27,689 nucleotides of DNA from CAYPEZ01 sp964622275 (GTDB lineage: Bacteria > Patescibacteriota > Minisyncoccia > Phycocordibacterales > UBA6899): positions 1 through 27,689 of the forward strand of contig CAZUMX010000010.1 of assembly GCA_964622275.1 (NCBI GenBank), written 5' to 3'. Every line of letters starts with the position of its first letter. The first letter of the stretch is position 1. Below the pieces are notes generated by a model. That model was not told the DNA's origin. It saw only the letters and a program-made list of their open reading frames with translations, and ran no database searches. Below, piece after piece: positions 14,496-21,610 of the stretch. A program made the position numbers and the translations under genes.

Positions 14496-14692
14496 ATCTG
14501 GCAAGAGAAAAGGCAGGGATATGTTATCCCTGCCCAAGTATTACCAGTCTTTTTGGACCTGGTGTCTCTCGACAACATCTCGAGGGTGATCCAGGCTGCT
14601 ATTTCCTCCAGTCTTCTCTGGAGTTCCACCTGGCCATCGTGGTCTCTGGCCAGTGCCTCGAGTAGTTCAAGGGCTTTCTGAAGATTTTCCAT
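14414..14692 (-). CDS. short hypothetical gene, probably frameshifted
   Basis: The start at 14692 has a good Shine-Dalgarno (GGGAG, 6 nt spacing). The first 45 or so residues look genuine and helical (MENLQKALELLEALARDHDG). The frame as written runs through the terminator hairpin and 82 bp into the 3' end of cheA on the other strand, which is unlikely. One extra base in the five-A run (14550-14554 on the + strand) would instead end the protein at a TAA at 14541-14543, just before the terminator, giving about 50 residues ending SKKDW. The indel may be real or a sequencing error. Function unknown. Confidence 0.45.
   Translation of the reverse strand: MENLQKALELLEALARDHDGQVELQRRLEEIAAWITLEMLSRDTRSKKTGNTWAGITYPCLFSCQIYAMCDASRSRRASSRRNSMVIEPVLL
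14512..14534 (-). terminator. terminator of the 15240-14541 minus-strand group
   Basis: GGCAGGGATA (14512-14521) pairs perfectly with TATCCCTGCC (14525-14534). On the minus strand the hairpin is followed by TTTTCTCTT. It lies 17 bp after the cheA stop but has no U-run in the cheA direction. Confidence 0.7.
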
Positions 14693-14945
14693 GACTATCT
14701 CCCGTGGTTAGTTGGAGAAGATCGACGAACTTGGTCATCGACTTTCTCCAACCAACCACATATTCAAGGAACATCTGTTTCGCTCTTTTGAGCTCATCAG
14801 GAGAAGTACACACTTCTCGACAGAGCGATTTTGGTGAGAATCGCGAACTCGTAGATTTATGGAAGTAAACCGGGAGTCTTAGTCTGAGCCCTATACCCCA
14901 AGGGATAGGCCTTCTCTGTCCAACGACGTTCAACGCAACAGCCAT
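14667..14945 (-). CDS. possible small hypothetical gene, overlapping both neighbours
   Basis: 92 codons from the ATG at 14945. The C-terminal half reads like a protein (SPDELKRAKQMFLEYVVGW, then KSMTKFVDLLQL), and its end overlaps the Shine-Dalgarno and start of the 14692 gene. The N-terminal 30 codons overlap the preceding gene out of frame, so the true start may lie nearer 14860 or this frame may be a shadow. No family recognised. Confidence 0.35.
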   Translation of the reverse strand: MAVALNVVGQRRPIPWGIGLRLRLPVYFHKSTSSRFSPKSLCREVCTSPDELKRAKQMFLEYVVGWRKSMTKFVDLLQLTTGDSHGKSSESP

Positions 14946-15240
14946 TGACGCTAGACTTTCGTTCAGACCTGAGAACGCTGAACTCTGACTCCCTAAGACG
15001 GAAGCGCTTTAGCCCTCCTCGGTGGAACCCATCTCGATTGCAGTAGATGCTTTTGAGTAGATCTCCCTTACGAATAACTCCAGGAGGTATCTCAGGACTG
15101 AAAAATACTACGATACGCTCGATCCCGGGAATATACTCAACCAGAAGGTAAGTAAACCCATGAACCGACTTTGTTACACGCATCACCTTGCACCAGTTCA
15201 GGTCTACGCCGCGCTCAAGATAATCCACAACATTGGTCAT
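14857..15240 (-). CDS. hypothetical protein, first gene of an accessory operon
   Basis: 127 residues starting MTNVVDYLERGVDLNW, with GAGG 8 nt before the ATG at 15240. The open frame reaches 15300 but those codons lie in the leader. The product is a mix of beta-like hydrophobic segments (FTYLLVEYIPGIERIVVFF) and basic stretches (RGGLKRFRLRESEF). There is no membrane segment or recognised motif. It is transcribed from a strong promoter at 15292-15320, divergent from the TrmB-like regulator gene, so it is a likely target of that regulator. Confidence 0.6.
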   Translation of the reverse strand: MTNVVDYLERGVDLNWCKVMRVTKSVHGFTYLLVEYIPGIERIVVFFSPEIPPGVIRKGDLLKSIYCNRDGFHRGGLKRFRLRESEFSVLRSERKSSVNGCCVERRWTEKAYPLGYRAQTKTPGLLP

Positions 15241-15291
15241 TTGCTTTTCCTCAAGGTTCTCAGTAGGCAACACGCTTACTGTTCTGGGACC

Positions 15292-15320
15292 ATTGTACAC
15301 CTAAATTCTAAAATAGTCAA
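15292..15320 (-). promoter_or_regulatory. promoter of the accessory minus-strand operon
   Basis: TTGACT (15315-15320), a 17-bp spacer and TACAAT (15292-15297), with an mRNA leader of about 45 nt. The 12 bp beginning at the -35 (TTGACTATTTTA) also occur at the divergent promoter. TAGTCA/TGACTA flank the -35 as an inverted repeat (15314-15332). Confidence 0.75.
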
Positions 15321-15409
15321 TTACTATGACTAAAAATATTATGGACAATATAAATTATACATTGATAAATATAGATATAATTTAAATTAATTAAATATCA
15401 TCAAAAATA

Positions 15410-15438
15410 TTGACTATTTTATTATCATCGAATATACT
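15410..15438 (+). promoter_or_regulatory. promoter of the TrmB-like regulator and nth
   Basis: TTGACT (15410-15415), a 17-bp spacer and TATACT (15433-15438), 14 nt before the ATG, so the leader is only about 8 nt. TTGACTATTTTA (15410-15421) is the inverted copy of 15309-15320. The DNA between the two promoters is very AT-rich. Confidence 0.75.
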
Positions 15439-15452
15439 GGGAATATCAGCGT

Positions 15453-16253
15453 ATGGATGAACTCGTTAAAAAAATAACTCCCCTGGGACTTACCGACAAG
15501 GAAGCTCGCGTCTATCTCGCACTTCTTCAGCTAGGACAGGCGTCTGCATATAGTGTTGCGATCAAATCGGGACTCAAAAAACCGACTGCGTATGTGATCC
15601 TTGATGAACTTATCGAAAAAGGACTCGCTTACCACATTCCTAAAGAGAAGAAGCAGCTTTATGCCGCTACAAACCCAGAAGAGTTCATCCATAAAGCCGA
15701 GGGTCGCTTTCTTGTCGCTAAGAAAGTTCTGCCCGAACTCCTCTCTCTTTTCAAAAACAAGAGACAACAACAGAAAGCTCGTACTCTCTATTTTGATGGT
15801 CTTTCGGGAATGAGACAGGGTCTTTGGTACAAGGAAAAAGAACTTCGCGGGAAAGAACTCGTGGGGTTCTTTGCATCTGCGAGGCATGCAAGCCCTGAGG
15901 TGTACAAACTTTTCGACGAATGGAACAGTCACTATATCAGTCACGATATCCGTGTCCGAGGCCTGACAACGTATGATGAATCACTCAAGGACCTTTTCGA
16001 GAAGTATGGAGATAATAGTCTCAAGGATATACGCATCCTTCCTGATGCTGCCTCCTCCCCGAATGTGTCAATCGATGCAGGTGAAGATTTTGTCAGAATC
16101 GATCTTATCGGCGCAGAGCAGATTGTTATCGTAGAGAGTGTCGACTTTGCTCAGGCTTTCAAACAGATCTTCGAATTAGCGTGGCAATATTTCCCAGACA
16201 CCAAGAAGATCTCGAGTGCACTTGCTAATGATGGTGTGAAGAAGAAGCTATGA
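15453..16253 (+). CDS. TrmB-family winged-helix transcriptional regulator
   Basis: 266 residues. The N-terminal winged helix-turn-helix covers about 1-75: LGLTDKEARVYLALLQLGQ, then the recognition region SGLKKPTAYVILDELIEKGL and the wing YHIPKEKKQLY. A linker helix (about 80-105) is followed by a C-terminal domain of the TrmB regulator type, which binds sugars or other ligands in characterised archaeal members. The ligand here is unknown. It is divergent from the 15240 operon, and the shared 12-bp inverted repeat at both -35 regions suggests that it controls both itself and that operon. Its stop overlaps the nth start by 4 nt (ATGA), so the two are translationally coupled. Confidence 0.85.
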   Translation: MDELVKKITPLGLTDKEARVYLALLQLGQASAYSVAIKSGLKKPTAYVILDELIEKGLAYHIPKEKKQLYAATNPEEFIHKAEGRFLVAKKVLPELLSLFKNKRQQQKARTLYFDGLSGMRQGLWYKEKELRGKELVGFFASARHASPEVYKLFDEWNSHYISHDIRVRGLTTYDESLKDLFEKYGDNSLKDIRILPDAASSPNVSIDAGEDFVRIDLIGAEQIVIVESVDFAQAFKQIFELAWQYFPDTKKISSALANDGVKKKL

Positions 16254-16921
16254 GTGCTGAACACGTTGATAATGTATTCAAGACTCTCAATAAACTTTTC
16301 CCTAATGCGGGAATGATCCTTCGATACGGGGATCCGTGGGAGCTTTTGGTTGCCGTAGAGTTAAGCGCGCAGTGCACCGATGTGCGGGTGAACATGGTGA
16401 CAGAGAAGCTTTTCAGGAAGTATCAGACATTGGAGGATTACATCGATGCGGATCCCCGGGAGTTCGAGAAAGATATCTTTCAGACCGGTTTCTATAAAAA
16501 CAAGACAAAGAATATTTTGGCGGCTGCCAAGGTGGTCAAAGAGAAGTTCGGTGGAGTGTTACCTAGGACAATGAAGGAGATGCTCACGATCCCTGGGGTA
16601 GGGCGGAAGACAGCGAACGTCGTCCTTGGGAATGCATATGGACTTGCGGAGGGGATCGCCGTCGATACGCATGTGATGCGATTAGCACAAGTCCTCGGGC
16701 TTTCAAGACATAAGACCCCTGAAAAGATCGAACGAGATCTCATGAAGAAGATCCCCCAGAAGGAGTGGTTCCATGCGACATATCTCCTTATCGATTACGG
16801 AAGGAAGTATTGCACTGCACGGCCGCATGACCACGCAAAGTGTCCTCTCGGAGGAAAGCTCATCGGCTATGCGCGCGGGATTCCTCGCGGTACCCGCCAA
16901 AAGAAGCAAAAAGACGAGTGA
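16250..16921 (+). CDS. nth: endonuclease III (DNA glycosylase/AP lyase) with a degenerate Fe-S site
   Basis: 223-residue base-excision-repair enzyme for oxidised pyrimidines. The helix-hairpin-helix motif IPGVGRKTANVVLG carries the catalytic Lys K120, and VDTHV carries the catalytic Asp D139. The C-terminal [4Fe-4S] loop normally has C-x6-C-x2-C-x5-C. Here only C188 and C198 remain; the second position is H195 and the fourth is L204, so the cluster is probably lost. The start overlaps the TrmB-like gene by 4 nt. The end overlaps the convergent phosphohexomutase gene by 62 bp, and the last 20 residues are basic. Confidence 0.93.
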   Translation: MSAEHVDNVFKTLNKLFPNAGMILRYGDPWELLVAVELSAQCTDVRVNMVTEKLFRKYQTLEDYIDADPREFEKDIFQTGFYKNKTKNILAAAKVVKEKFGGVLPRTMKEMLTIPGVGRKTANVVLGNAYGLAEGIAVDTHVMRLAQVLGLSRHKTPEKIERDLMKKIPQKEWFHATYLLIDYGRKYCTARPHDHAKCPLGGKLIGYARGIPRGTRQKKQKDE

Positions 16922-18221
16922 ATTCCTCGACGTATTGTTCTGTCTCAGAGGGGGTGCGGGCCTCGACATTGAGACGTAGAAGCGATTCGGTGTTTGATGC
17001 ACGTACAGAGAACCACCAATTAGGATAATCAATGCGAATACCATCTAAGGTGTTCACAATCCCATCTTTATAGTTCTCTGTGATATGGGCAATGATCGCT
17101 TGAGCATTTTCGACATGATAGTTGATCTCTCCTGAATGCGCATATTGGGGGAGCATGTCAATCAGCGCAGAAAGCGGCTTCTTTTGATGTTCCATGATTT
17201 CCAGAAGGTGAAGTGCGGGGAGTGGGCCCATTTCAGCTGCATACGGCTGTGCATAATAAAAATGATTTGAAAGTTCTCCCGAAAAGATCGCTCCAGTTTC
17301 TTTCATTCGTCTTTTGATTTTTGCATGACCCACTGCCGTAAAGAGAGGCTTCCCACCATAGTTTTGGATCATGTCGGTTAGTGCGCGTGACGATCGTACG
17401 TCGACAAGAATAGTTGATTCGGGCTGTCGCTTGAGCATGAGGCCAGAAATAAGGGCAGCCAAAAGATCCGCACGTACCGGACGCCCGAGCTCATCAGAAA
17501 TCCCCACGCGATCCGCATCTCCATCATACGCAATACCAAGCTCCGCTTTTTCTCTTTTGACCACTTCTCCAAGCTCATGGAGCGTCTCTGGCTTCATGGG
17601 ATTCGCTTCATGAGGACAGACCTTTTTGTAGGAATCATAAAGGGTGTCAAGCACGTGAATATGCTTCTGACCCTTCCAAAAAGGGATATCTTCGATCCCC
17701 ATTGCACTCGCAGTATCAAGAACAATAGTGTGTTTTTCCTCCAGATGATACTGTGTCGAAAGAAAATCAAAATACTTTCCTGTCACTGAAGTTTTTTTGA
17801 TATGACCTTTTTTCTCTGACCGCACGGGTGCGCCGTCGGCAAGATCTCTGATGGTTAAAAGCCCGGTATCTTTACCTACAGGAACAGCATCTGGAAGACA
17901 AAACTTCATGCCATTATACTCAGGAGGGTTATGTGATGCGGTAATGATAATGGCAGGAAGAGAAAAATGGTGTGACGCAAAGTATCCGCACGGAGTTGTG
18001 ACAACACCAATATCAATGACATCGACTCCAGCAAGAGTGATTCCTCGGATGAGTGAATCTTTCAGTAGAGGCGAAGATGCGCGGTGGTCCATGCCAACAA
18101 CTATTCCCTGAGATGTAAAAAATTGTGCAGATGCATTTCCTATGCGCTCTGCGATCTCCTCATTCAGCTCTTCCGGATAGAGTCCACGGATGTCATATGC
18201 TTTAAAAATTGCTGGCGTCAT
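16860..18221 (-). CDS. manB: phosphomannomutase/phosphoglucomutase
   Basis: 453-residue alpha-D-phosphohexomutase that interconverts hexose 6- and 1-phosphates for nucleotide-sugar and cell-envelope synthesis. All four family motifs are visible: the phosphoserine loop TASHNPPEYNG with S96, the Mg2+ loop DGDADR (233-238), the sugar-recognition motif GELSNH (315-320) and the phosphate-binding motif RASNTE (407-412). The length is typical. The ATG at 18221 follows a TATACT by exactly 6 nt, so the mRNA should be leaderless. Its 3' end overlaps the 3' end of nth by 62 bp on the opposite strand. PMM and PGM activity cannot be told apart from sequence alone. Confidence 0.95.
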   Translation of the reverse strand: MTPAIFKAYDIRGLYPEELNEEIAERIGNASAQFFTSQGIVVGMDHRASSPLLKDSLIRGITLAGVDVIDIGVVTTPCGYFASHHFSLPAIIITASHNPPEYNGMKFCLPDAVPVGKDTGLLTIRDLADGAPVRSEKKGHIKKTSVTGKYFDFLSTQYHLEEKHTIVLDTASAMGIEDIPFWKGQKHIHVLDTLYDSYKKVCPHEANPMKPETLHELGEVVKREKAELGIAYDGDADRVGISDELGRPVRADLLAALISGLMLKRQPESTILVDVRSSRALTDMIQNYGGKPLFTAVGHAKIKRRMKETGAIFSGELSNHFYYAQPYAAEMGPLPALHLLEIMEHQKKPLSALIDMLPQYAHSGEINYHVENAQAIIAHITENYKDGIVNTLDGIRIDYPNWWFSVRASNTESLLRLNVEARTPSETEQYVEEFTRLFASFGGYREESRAHSR

Positions 18222-18227
18222 AGGGTC

Positions 18228-18233
18228 AGTATA
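18228..18233 (-). promoter_or_regulatory. -10 element of the phosphohexomutase gene, predicted leaderless
   Basis: On the minus strand TATACT ends exactly 6 nt before the ATG at 18221. The -35 region is T-rich and overlaps the upstream terminator's U-run. Confidence 0.5.
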
Positions 18234-18249
18234 TCGTATTTACGTAATA

Positions 18250-18277
18250 AAAAAACCGCGAGAGAGATCTCTCGCGG
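18250..18277 (-). terminator. terminator after the DUF2384-like gene
   Basis: CCGCGAGAGA (18256-18265) pairs with TCTCTCGCGG (18268-18277). On the minus strand the stem is followed by seven T residues. Confidence 0.85.
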
Positions 18278-18282
18278 TGCTG

Positions 18283-18654
18283 CTACGTTCCTTCGGTGAG
18301 CACGTGATTTGTGATTTTTTGAACGATGTTTTTATCACGCGGATACTCTTCGCAGATCGTTTGAATGGGTGTACGCCCAGCAAACAAATCTCCTTTTTGC
18401 GGTTTTTGTACCCACGCATAGGCCTGATCTTCGGGAAGACGACGAAGGAGAGCTTGATGAAGCCTAGAATATTCTGAGCAACGATTCATGATCTTTTGAT
18501 CAAGACCCATCGACCCCGTTTCTTCCCAGACCGCATAGGCTTCTTCGTGAATTCCCATGAGCAAGGCACCTTGAACGCGAGTCACCGCCCATCGTCCAAA
18601 GAATTTGTTGAGCTCTTCCCATGCTCTTTGGTTGGGGGTGTTGTGCGTCCCCAT
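18283..18654 (-). CDS. DUF2384 (MbcA/ParS/Xre toxin-binding domain)-like small protein
   Basis: 123 residues with a strong Shine-Dalgarno (GGAGGA, 6 nt spacing). The C-terminal half (LHQALLRRLPEDQAYAWVQKP, with FAGRTPIQTICEEYP after it) resembles the MbcA/ParS antitoxin toxin-binding domain, in which a W..P...F.G.TP pattern is typical. The N-terminal half is helical and shows no clear helix-turn-helix. These domains usually neutralise RES-type toxins encoded next door, but no such gene is seen here, so it may be an orphan or do something else. Family recognition is by pattern only. It lies between manB and nhaP on the same strand, with its own terminator. Confidence 0.6.
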   Translation of the reverse strand: MGTHNTPNQRAWEELNKFFGRWAVTRVQGALLMGIHEEAYAVWEETGSMGLDQKIMNRCSEYSRLHQALLRRLPEDQAYAWVQKPQKGDLFAGRTPIQTICEEYPRDKNIVQKITNHVLTEGT

Positions 18655-18722
18655 AGCACTTCCTCCATAAAGAACCCGTGACTCACCCTAGTCTACAAAG
18701 AATCGGTGAATCTGCAAGAAAA

Positions 18723-20843
18723 TTATATTGTGGAAGGTTCTGCCACGACGCGCGTCCTTGCTTCTAATTCATTGACGAGAAGAATATGTGCTTTTGCTGA
18801 TAACGATTCTTTTTCATATAAATCGCCCAAAATACGTTCTTCTGCCTTATAGATCCCGGCTTCTGCGAATCGTTGTGCCAAAGCACTGATTCTTTTTGGG
18901 TCAGTTGCTTGGATCTTTTTGGTGTGTTCGAGCGCCCAAACCTCCACCTCTTTATAGCGGGCAAGAAGCATATCGAAGACCTCCTTGTCTCTGAAGATCT
19001 TCACTCCACTCTCCGAAAGATATCTGAGCTCTTCCATGACTTTATGAGCGATTACAGCTCTCGCACGATAATACATAAAGAGCCGAACGGATTCCGGAGG
19101 AAGTTTAATGAAACCAAAGAAGATCTTTGCTGCTGTTTCAGAAAGTTTGTCGAGCCAATCTTTTTTGAAGTCCGACATACGAATCTCTGCGTTTTCATTC
19201 ATATCCTCAGCATACTCGAGACGGAGGTTGAGCTGATGGAGGATCTTTTTGTATACGGTCTCATCAATCTCCTTGTAGAAGAAAAGTGTCTTCAGGTAAG
19301 CCTTCTCCACTCCGGTCGCATAGATCGTGAGCATGCGCTCCGAGATTCCCGCAGTTTCTCCTGTCGCACGTGCGTATGATTCACACGATTCATGATAGAG
19401 TGCATCATACTTGTTTCGAAGCGCATGATGGAGTTCTTCGGTGATGTATCCCTTGCGCATGAATCGATCGATCTCTGGAAGGACCCTCGCATAGACAAGG
19501 GCCTTTCCTTCCTCGCGTTCAATCTCTTCAACAGGAGACAGAGCATCGATCTTGAGGTATTTGATCAGGGGACCTATCGTGGTTGCCTTGATGAAGAGCG
19601 TGAAGTAGATACAAGCGATAGTGAGGGCTGTCACATAGTCCTTCACTGAGATGTCTACGAAAGGCCAATGTGCGACAGAGAAGTCGTCAGGGATGAGGAG
19701 GACCATGGTGACCGCAAGTGCGCCGCGGAGGGACCCCCATGCGAGGAGGTGCTGCCAAGACATGGGGATGTAGGCTTCAGACTTTGTCCAATTGAGGAAT
19801 CCGACGATCGGATAGATCGAGAGCGCTCGCCCTATCATGACCACGACGATCGCAACCGTGAGTGGGATAGCGAGCGTACGGAGGGGAACTTCAAGCGAAG
19901 CGAAAAGAAGTCCGATCAAGATGAAGACAATAGAGTTGGTGAGAAAAGCGAAATACCCCCAGAACTTCTCCATGTACTCTTCGACGCGCGGGGAGATCTT
20001 GTATCTCCCATAGTTGCCGACCACCATTGCGGCCACGACCGTAGCGATGATTGAAGAGAACTTGATGTCCTGACCGAAGAGATGAAGGTGGTGAGAAAGG
20101 AGCTCAGAGAAGATGAAGGTGAAGTGCGCGACGATCATCGTGAGTGTAATCTCAACATGTTCGTTGTCTCGGACGTGCTCGATGATTTTGGAAAAAATAG
20201 CTCCCATGAGTCCTCCAAAAAAGATTCCACCAATCACCATGGTGGTGAACATAAAGATCCCGAGTCCAAGTGAGCTCACTCCATGCCATCCAGAGAGAAG
20301 AATCTCAAGGATAATGAGAAAAAGTGCCAGAGAGGTTCCATCATTGAATAATGACTCACCTTCAAAGATAAGAGACAATCGTTTTGGCGCACCATACTCC
20401 TTAAAGAGTGCAAGCACGGCGACGGGATCTGTTGCCGAAATAAGTGCAGCAAAGAGAAGTGCAACCTCAATAGGAATCTCATAGCCTAGCCACTTCGACC
20501 CGAAAAAGAGTGCAATGGTAATAAATGCTGCTGAGACCAAGAGGCTGATTACGGAAAGGAGTGAAATCGAGCGGATATTCTCCACCATTTTTCGTGCATT
20601 CATGTTATATGCAGATTCAAAAATGAGAGTAGGGAGGAAGACGAAAAAGAGGAGGTTTGGGGTCAGGGTGAATGACCCAAGGAAAGAAAAGAACGAAGTC
20701 TTGGATAGTGGGATCAGTAACAATCCGACAACGACCAGGAGAACCGTATACGGCAGCCGTGTTCTCTTTGAGATAAAGAATGCCCCGAGTGAAATTGTGA
20801 GTAGGCTCAGAAGAGACAGAAGGACGGAGAGCATTTCAGACAT
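18723..20843 (-). CDS. nhaP: Na+/H+ antiporter, CPA1/NhaP type
   Basis: 706-residue inner-membrane cation/proton exchanger for pH and sodium homeostasis. Roughly twelve hydrophobic helices cover residues 1-430. The family motifs SATDPVAVLALF (T138, D139, P140) and EGESLFNDGTSL (with the N167-D168 pair typical of electroneutral CPA1 exchangers) are present. A cytosolic domain of about 275 residues follows, helical and rich in charged residues, of the kind that can be regulatory. The ATG at 20843 begins MSEMLSVLLSLLSLL; there is no clear Shine-Dalgarno or nearby -10. Its arginine codons are mainly CGN, unlike the genes beyond 21.7 kb, so it marks the right end of the left-hand composition. Confidence 0.93.
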   Translation of the reverse strand: MSEMLSVLLSLLSLLTISLGAFFISKRTRLPYTVLLVVVGLLLIPLSKTSFFSFLGSFTLTPNLLFFVFLPTLIFESAYNMNARKMVENIRSISLLSVISLLVSAAFITIALFFGSKWLGYEIPIEVALLFAALISATDPVAVLALFKEYGAPKRLSLIFEGESLFNDGTSLALFLIILEILLSGWHGVSSLGLGIFMFTTMVIGGIFFGGLMGAIFSKIIEHVRDNEHVEITLTMIVAHFTFIFSELLSHHLHLFGQDIKFSSIIATVVAAMVVGNYGRYKISPRVEEYMEKFWGYFAFLTNSIVFILIGLLFASLEVPLRTLAIPLTVAIVVVMIGRALSIYPIVGFLNWTKSEAYIPMSWQHLLAWGSLRGALAVTMVLLIPDDFSVAHWPFVDISVKDYVTALTIACIYFTLFIKATTIGPLIKYLKIDALSPVEEIEREEGKALVYARVLPEIDRFMRKGYITEELHHALRNKYDALYHESCESYARATGETAGISERMLTIYATGVEKAYLKTLFFYKEIDETVYKKILHQLNLRLEYAEDMNENAEIRMSDFKKDWLDKLSETAAKIFFGFIKLPPESVRLFMYYRARAVIAHKVMEELRYLSESGVKIFRDKEVFDMLLARYKEVEVWALEHTKKIQATDPKRISALAQRFAEAGIYKAEERILGDLYEKESLSAKAHILLVNELEARTRVVAEPSTI

Positions 20844-20911
20844 AGTACGGATTTTGGCTGATGTTTAAAAAACGAGTATACCACGCTGGTTTCTTAAAAT
20901 AAAAATTCTGC

Positions 20912-21058
20912 TTATGTTAGACAAGAACTGGAGTTATAGACTATGAAATTTCTGCACGATCAATAGAAGTGTCGAGTCCTGATTCGGTTTTTTACAATCG
21001 ACACTGAATATTGTGGAGACTCTCTCCACTTGTAAGCTCCACACTTTACCTAACATAA
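20912..21058. ncRNA. unidentified structured element
   Basis: TTATGTTAG (20912-20920) is repeated in inverted orientation as CTAACATAA (21050-21058), closing a 147-bp segment. Inside are an 8-bp stem (AGTGTCGA 20968-20975 with TCGACACT 20998-21005) and a hairpin (GTGGAGA/TCTCCAC, about 21013-21031). No open frame fits. It may be a small RNA on either strand or the remnant of a mobile element with short terminal inverted repeats. I do not recognise it as 6S, SRP, tmRNA or RNase P RNA. Confidence 0.4.
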
Positions 21059-21063
21059 TAAAA

Positions 21064-21080
21064 TAGCACCAAAGGTGCTA
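21064..21080 (-). terminator. terminator of the minus-strand tRNA array
   Basis: TAGCACC pairs with GGTGCTA around AAA; on the minus strand ATTTTATT follows. It lies 5 bp beyond the encoded CCA of tRNA-Gly(TCC). Confidence 0.65.
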
Positions 21081-21085
21081 AATTG

Positions 21086-21159
21086 TGGTGCGGGATGGGA
21101 GAATCGAACTCCCGCCCAGAGTTTGGAAAACTCTTATTCTACCATTAAACTAATCCCGC
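21086..21159 (-). tRNA. tRNA-Gly(TCC), CCA encoded
   Basis: Minus strand: acceptor GCGGGAT/ATCCCGC; anticodon stem AGAGT/ACTCT around TTTCCAA, giving anticodon TCC. The discriminator A is at 21089 and CCA is encoded at 21086-21088. Last gene of a four-tRNA minus-strand array. Confidence 0.95.
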
Positions 21160-21210
21160 TTATCAAAAAAAATCTTTATTTGAGGCCGTATATTTTAGTT
21201 AGAGCCTCAG

Positions 21211-21283
21211 TCGGGGCGCCGGGATTCGAACCCGGAGTCACTTGTTCCCAAAACAAGCATGTTAGCCGTTACACCACGCCCCG
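21211..21283 (-). tRNA. tRNA-Pro(TGG), copy 2
   Basis: Minus strand: acceptor CGGGGCG/CGCCCCG; anticodon stem CTTGT/ACAAG around TTTGGGA, giving TGG. No CCA is encoded. The D-arm and T-arm are almost identical to tRNA-Pro copy 1 at 10930. Confidence 0.95.
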
Positions 21284-21306
21284 ACTGAACCACCAACCAA
21301 ACCTTG

Positions 21307-21377
21307 TCGGACTGCCGGGAATTGAACCCGGGCCGCATCCACCCCATGGATGTATACTACCGTTATACTACAGTCCG
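21307..21377 (-). tRNA. tRNA-Pro(GGG)
   Basis: Minus strand: acceptor CGGACTG/CAGTCCG; anticodon stem CATCC/GGATG around ATGGGGT, giving GGG. No CCA is encoded. Its 5' end is one nucleotide from the 3' end of the next tRNA gene upstream. Confidence 0.94.
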
Positions 21378-21378
21378 G

Positions 21379-21449
21379 TCGGAGTGCCGGGAATCGAACC
21401 CGGGTCTCACGAACCCGAATCGTGTATACTACCGCTGTATTACACTCCG
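21379..21449 (-). tRNA. tRNA-Pro(CGG)
   Basis: Minus strand: acceptor CGGAGTG/CACTCCG; anticodon stem CACGA/TCGTG around TTCGGGT, giving CGG. No CCA is encoded and there is no room for it before the next tRNA. First gene of the minus-strand array. Confidence 0.95.
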
Positions 21450-21503
21450 AGGTGTGATTTACTCTAGCATTTATAGCACTTTTAGGCTAATATCTTCATA
21501 CTT

Positions 21504-21577
21504 GCGGCCATGGTTTAGTGGTAGAACACGTCCTTGCCAAGGATGAGATGGGAGTTCGATTCTCCCTGGCCGCACCA
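21504..21577 (+). tRNA. tRNA-Gly(GCC), copy 2, CCA encoded
   Basis: Acceptor GCGGCCA/TGGCCGC; anticodon loop TTGCCAA, giving GCC. The discriminator A at 21574 is followed by CCA. It is very similar to copy 1 at 8385 and divergent from the Pro/Gly array. Confidence 0.96.
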
Positions 21578-21610
21578 AAACTCTTGTTTCTACTGTAAAA
21601 TACTAATACT

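Noticed and set aside
19668..20273. Plus-strand frames within nhaP, rich in D, E and R
   Set aside because: They are antisense to membrane-protein codons; composition is an artefact of the opposite strand.
21075..21467. 130-codon plus-strand frame across the tRNA array
   Set aside because: It is the antisense translation of four tRNA genes (GFEPG and NRTP type peptides).
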